A stretch of DNA of 8,593 nucleotides from Hyphomicrobium_A sp036559705 (GTDB lineage Bacteria; Pseudomonadota; Alphaproteobacteria; Rhizobiales; Hyphomicrobiaceae). The first letter of the stretch is position 1. Every line of letters starts with the position of its first letter. The translations under genes and the position numbers were made by a program. Location: contig DATBSP010000052.1 in NCBI GenBank assembly GCA_036559705.1, positions 1 to 8,593 on the forward strand, written 5' to 3'. Shown here one piece after another: positions 5,976 to 8,593 of the stretch. The notes beneath the pieces are model-generated. The model was not told the origin of the DNA, did not search any database, and worked only from the letters and a program-made list of their open reading frames with translations.

Positions 5976-7355
5976 ATGCCGACCGAGGTTCTGATGCCGG
6001 CGCTGTCGCCCACCATGGAGGAGGGCACGCTGACCAAGTGGCTCGTCAGCGAAGGCGCTACCGTCAAAGCCGGCGACGTCATCGCCGAGATCGAGACCGA
6101 CAAGGCGACGATGGAGGTCGAGGCGGTCGATGAGGGCAAGGTGACGAAGATCCTCATTCCCGCCGGCACCGAGAACGTTAAGGTCAATACGCCGATCGCG
6201 CTCATCCAGGGCGACGACGAGGCTGAGCCAGCACCGGGTGCCGACCGGAAGGTAGAGGCACCAAAGGCGCAGTACAAAGAGCCGGAAGCTCCACCTACAG
6301 AGCAGCCGAGGGAGGAGCCATCAAGGAGCTATGAGCCACCCTCGCTCGAGCCCGAGATCGCGCCCGGCACCGCGACCATCAAGCAAACGATGCGCGAAGC
6401 GCTGCGTGACGCCATGGCCGAGGAGATGCGGCGCGACCCCGACGTATTCCTCATCGGCGAGGAGGTGGCGCAGTACCAGGGCGCCTACAAGGTGAGCCAG
6501 AACCTGCTCGAAGAGTTCGGCGAAAAGCGCGTTATCGACACGCCGATCACCGAGCAGGGCTTTGCCGCGATCGGCGTCGGAGCGGCGTTTGCCGGCTTGA
6601 AGCCGATCGTCGAGTTCATGACGTGGAACTTCGCCATGCAGGCGATCGATCAGATCGTCAACTCGGCGGGGAAGACGCACTATATGTCGGGCGGGAGCGT
6701 CACGGTGCCCATCGTCTTCCGCGGGCCGAACGGCGCTGCCGCGCGCGTCGCCGCCCAGCACAGCCAGTGCTACTCGGCGTGGTACGCGCACCTCCCTGGT
6801 CTGAAAGTCATCGCGCCGTCGACGCCGGCCGATGCCAAGGGCTTGCTCAAGTCGGCGATCCGCGACCCCAACCCGGTCGTCTTTCTCGAGAACGAATTGC
6901 TGTACGGTCACTCGGACATTGTGCCGAGCGGCGATGACTTTCTCGTCCCCATCGGCAAGGCACGCATCGCCCGCGTCGGGCGCGACGCGACAGTGGTCTC
7001 GTTCGCGCGCGGCATGGTCTACGCGCTGGAAGCCGCCGAGCAGCTCGCCAAGGATGGCATCGACGTCGAGGTCATCGATCTGCGCACGCTGCGCCCGCTC
7101 GATATGGAAACGGTACTGGCTTCGGTGCGCAAGACCAATCGTCTCGTCACCGTCGAAGAAGCCTGGCCCGTGTGCTCGGTCGGCTCGGAGATCTGCGCGC
7201 AGGTCGCCATGCAGGCCTTCGACGACCTCGACGCGCCCCCGGCCAAGGTTTCCGGCGCCGATGTGCCGATGCCCTATGCGGCGAACCTCGAAAAGCTCGC
7301 GTTGCCGTCGACCGAGCGTGTGGTCGCCGCGGTGAAGTCGGTGCTGTACCTCTAG
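5976..7355 (+). CDS. pdhB: Pyruvate dehydrogenase E1 beta subunit with N-terminal lipoyl domain
   Basis: This 459-residue protein has three parts. Residues 1-78 are a biotinyl/lipoyl domain (MPALSPTMEEGTLTKW ... IETDKATMEVEA), with Lys43 in the DKA turn as the lipoylation site. Residues 79-133 are a flexible linker rich in Pro, Glu and Ala. Residues 134-459 are E1 beta, completing the ThDP site: GEEVAQYQGAYKVS (161-174), Glu193 in TPITEQGF (expected to contact the ThDP aminopyrimidine), FRGPNGAAARVAAQHSQ and VIDLRTLRPLD in the C-terminal transketolase-like domain. The lipoyl fusion to E1 beta is known in Alphaproteobacteria; elsewhere this domain belongs to E2. The start at 5976 has AAGGG at 5961-5965. 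The DUF5076-like gene starts 18 nt after the stop. It is notable here because pdhC lacks a lipoyl domain. Confidence 0.97.
   Translation: MPTEVLMPALSPTMEEGTLTKWLVSEGATVKAGDVIAEIETDKATMEVEAVDEGKVTKILIPAGTENVKVNTPIALIQGDDEAEPAPGADRKVEAPKAQYKEPEAPPTEQPREEPSRSYEPPSLEPEIAPGTATIKQTMREALRDAMAEEMRRDPDVFLIGEEVAQYQGAYKVSQNLLEEFGEKRVIDTPITEQGFAAIGVGAAFAGLKPIVEFMTWNFAMQAIDQIVNSAGKTHYMSGGSVTVPIVFRGPNGAAARVAAQHSQCYSAWYAHLPGLKVIAPSTPADAKGLLKSAIRDPNPVVFLENELLYGHSDIVPSGDDFLVPIGKARIARVGRDATVVSFARGMVYALEAAEQLAKDGIDVEVIDLRTLRPLDMETVLASVRKTNRLVTVEEAWPVCSVGSEICAQVAMQAFDDLDAPPAKVSGADVPMPYAANLEKLALPSTERVVAAVKSVLYL
6308..6328 (+). other. Two Shine-Dalgarno-like stretches inside the pdhB linker
   Basis: GAGGGAGGAG (6308-6317) and AAGGAG (6323-6328) lie in the part encoding the interdomain linker. 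An ATG at 6331 is out of frame, 2 nt after the second one, and opens no useful frame. They could slow ribosomes between the lipoyl and E1 beta domains, or may only reflect Arg/Glu codons. Confidence 0.25.
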
Positions 7356-7361
7356 CTTCGC

Positions 7362-7367
7362 AAGGAG
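7362..7367 (+). promoter_or_regulatory. Ribosome-binding site of the DUF5076-like gene
   Basis: AAGGAG is 6 nt before the ATG at 7374 and is the best-matching site in the plus-strand operon, which suggests the small protein is made in quantity. Confidence 0.6.
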
Positions 7368-7373
7368 CCGGTC

Positions 7374-7691
7374 ATGGACAAAGAACTGCCCGTTGAGCTC
7401 GATCCACCGGACGGCATCGACGATGCGGCGGAGGCCGTCGAGCTGATGCGCGCCTGGATCGGCGACGGTGCGCTGTTGGTTGCGCTCAATGCGTCGGCCT
7501 TCGGCGACCACGTGGCCGACTGGGGCCGACTGCTCGCCGAGATCGGCCATCACATCGCCAGGGCTGCCGCCCTCAATGGCTACATGCGGGAGGAGGACGC
7601 CCAGGCCGTGCTGCGCGACTCCTTCGTCGCCGGTTTCAATCACGTTTCGCCGGGTGCCTCGGGGCGCCTCAAGGGCCGCCAAGAGCACTGA
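7374..7691 (+). CDS. DUF5076-like protein encoded between pdhB and pdhC
   Basis: This 105-residue soluble protein has no known function. From memory it resembles the DUF5076 family, which occurs in alphaproteobacterial pyruvate dehydrogenase operons; a profile search would be needed to confirm this. An acidic N-terminus (residues 1-22, many Asp/Glu) precedes a core of helix-rich sequence: RAWIGDGALLVALN (26-39), FGDHVADWGRLLAEIGHHIARA (43-64) and EEDAQAVLRDSFVAGFNH (73-90). The tail (92-105) is Gly/Arg-rich and looks flexible. There are no cysteines, signal peptide or membrane segment. It starts 18 nt after pdhB behind a strong AAGGAG and ends 11 nt before pdhC, so it is certainly co-transcribed. 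Position suggests an accessory or regulatory role for the pyruvate dehydrogenase complex, but nothing in the sequence shows the mechanism. Confidence 0.85.
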   Translation: MDKELPVELDPPDGIDDAAEAVELMRAWIGDGALLVALNASAFGDHVADWGRLLAEIGHHIARAAALNGYMREEDAQAVLRDSFVAGFNHVSPGASGRLKGRQEH

Positions 7692-7695
7692 GGGA
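7690..7695 (+). promoter_or_regulatory. Ribosome-binding site that fixes the pdhC start
   Basis: GAGGGA overlaps the stop of the DUF5076-like gene and stands 7 nt before ATG at 7703. It supports translation of pdhC from this ATG and hence a product without a lipoyl domain. Confidence 0.6.
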
Positions 7696-7702
7696 ACGCG
7701 GT

Positions 7703-8593
7703 ATGAGCACGCAAGTGCAAGCTCGGGTTCTCGCCTCGCCGCTGGCCCGGCGTCTGGCACGCCAGGCCGGGCTGGCGCTCGATGAGCTTGCCGGCTCCGG
7801 CCCGCGCGGCCGCATCATCAAGCGCGACATCGAGGCGGCGCTCAAGTCCGGCGCGCCAAAAACTGTCGACAGAAGCGCGATGCACCGCGAGGTGGCCACC
7901 ACGCCGCGCCCGGCAAACGGATCCGCCGACGACAAAATCCTCGCCCTCTATGACAAGGGCAGCTACGAGCTTATCCCGCACGACAAAATGCGGCGCGTCA
8001 TCGCCGAGCGCCTGACGCTCGCCAAGCAGACGATCCCGCACTACTACCTTTCGATCGACTGCCGCATCGATGACCTGCTGCACGCCCGCGAGCGCATGAA
8101 TGCCGCCGCGCCATCGGAGGGGCCGCGCGCCTACAAGCTGTCGGTCAACGACTTCATCATCAAGGCAATGGCGCTGGCACTGCAGGAGGTGCCGGCGGCC
8201 AACGCCACATGGACCGACGCCGGCATGCTGCGTCACAAATATTCCGACGTCGGCGTCGCCGTCGCCATCGAGGGCGGCCTGTTCACGCCCGTGATCCGTC
8301 ACGCCGAGATGAAGTCTCTGTCGGAAATTTCCAACGAAATGCGCGACCTCGCCGAGCGTGCCCGCAAGCGCCGCCTCGCCCCGCACGAATACCAAGGGGG
8401 AACCACCTCGATCTCCAACCTCGGCATGTACGGCATCAAAAACTTCGATGCTGTGATCAATCCGCCGCACGCCACCATCCTTGCCGTGGGCGCCGCTGAA
8501 CGCCGCCCAGTCGTGTCGGGGGAGGCACTGGAAGCGGCCACCGTCATGAACGTGACGCTCTCGTGTGACCACCGGGTGGTCGATGGGGCCACC
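7703..8593 (+). CDS. pdhC: Dihydrolipoamide acetyltransferase (E2) lacking a lipoyl domain, 3' end cut
   Basis: E2 forms the core of the pyruvate dehydrogenase complex and moves the acetyl group from lipoamide to CoA. The frame is open to the window end, giving 297 residues; some 20-40 are probably missing. Residues 9-47 are a peripheral subunit-binding domain (ASPLARRLARQAGL ... GSGPRGRIIKRDI). A short Ala/Pro/Ser linker (48-75) follows, then the catalytic domain from about 78 (ALYDKGSYELIPHDKMRRVI, TIPHYYLSIDC, YKLSVNDFIIKAMALAL, GGTTSISNLGMYGIKNF, NPPHATILAVGAAE). Catalytic His290 and Asp294 are present in DHRVVDGA. The usual N-terminal lipoyl domain of about 80 residues is absent. The upstream frame is open to 7397 but lacks ATG, GTG or TTG and encodes Arg-rich, non-lipoyl sequence that is the shadow of the DUF5076-like gene. 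The protein most likely relies on the lipoyl domain of PdhB. Confidence 0.93.
   Translation, partial: MSTQVQARVLASPLARRLARQAGLALDELAGSGPRGRIIKRDIEAALKSGAPKTVDRSAMHREVATTPRPANGSADDKILALYDKGSYELIPHDKMRRVIAERLTLAKQTIPHYYLSIDCRIDDLLHARERMNAAAPSEGPRAYKLSVNDFIIKAMALALQEVPAANATWTDAGMLRHKYSDVGVAVAIEGGLFTPVIRHAEMKSLSEISNEMRDLAERARKRRLAPHEYQGGTTSISNLGMYGIKNFDAVINPPHATILAVGAAERRPVVSGEALEAATVMNVTLSCDHRVVDGAT

Noticed and set aside
7397..7702. Possible upstream extension of pdhC hiding a frameshifted lipoyl domain
   Set aside because: The frame is open but lacks ATG, GTG and TTG and translates to Arg/Gly-rich shadow sequence; no lipoyl motif appears in this or the other two plus-strand frames, one of which is the DUF5076-like gene.
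6321..7760. 479-residue minus-strand open frame opposite pdhB and pdhC
   Set aside because: It is the antisense shadow of well-supported genes; its Arg/Asp/His-rich translation has no family motif and is expected in GC-rich coding DNA.
7640..8572. 310-residue minus-strand open frame opposite pdhC
   Set aside because: It mirrors pdhC, whose subunit-binding and catalytic motifs are unambiguous on the plus strand.

Overview
The window is GC-rich, densely coding bacterial chromosome and reads as Alphaproteobacteria, most likely Hyphomicrobiales. The main reason is the order enolase - FtsB-like protein - pdhA - pdhB - DUF5076-like gene - pdhC, together with an E1-beta subunit that carries an N-terminal lipoyl domain, a hallmark of alphaproteobacterial pyruvate dehydrogenase. 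I cannot name a genus from the sequence alone.

Left half (1-2908), all on the minus strand. Reading leftwards from 2908 there is a compact cluster: a GFA-family zinc-cysteine protein, queC (7-deazaguanine synthesis for queuosine) and an 83-residue conserved-looking protein whose start overlaps the queC end by 25 nt. Then come an exported four-cysteine protein of unknown function, a Dps-type ferritin with a complete ferroxidase site followed by a strong intrinsic terminator, and the 5' end of an aldo/keto reductase that leaves the window at position 1.

Right half (3057-8593), all on the plus strand. A divergent intergenic region of about 150 bp separates the GFA gene from eno. Eno makes phosphoenolpyruvate, next comes a small FtsB/DivIC-type divisome protein, and then the pyruvate dehydrogenase operon: pdhA (E1 alpha), pdhB (lipoyl domain fused to E1 beta), a DUF5076-like protein and pdhC (E2), which is cut by the window end. 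The last steps of glycolysis and entry into the TCA cycle are thus encoded side by side, with a cell-division gene between them.

The most unusual point is pdhC. From its well-supported ATG at 7703 it begins directly with the peripheral subunit-binding (E3/E1-binding) domain and has no N-terminal lipoyl domain. The reading frame upstream of that ATG stays open to 7397 but has no usual start codon and does not encode lipoyl-like sequence. The only lipoyl domain visible in this complex is therefore the one on E1 beta, so the swinging arm appears to have been moved from the E2 core to the E1 subunit. No RNA genes, CRISPR arrays, insertion sequences or gene-free stretches over 300 bases were seen.
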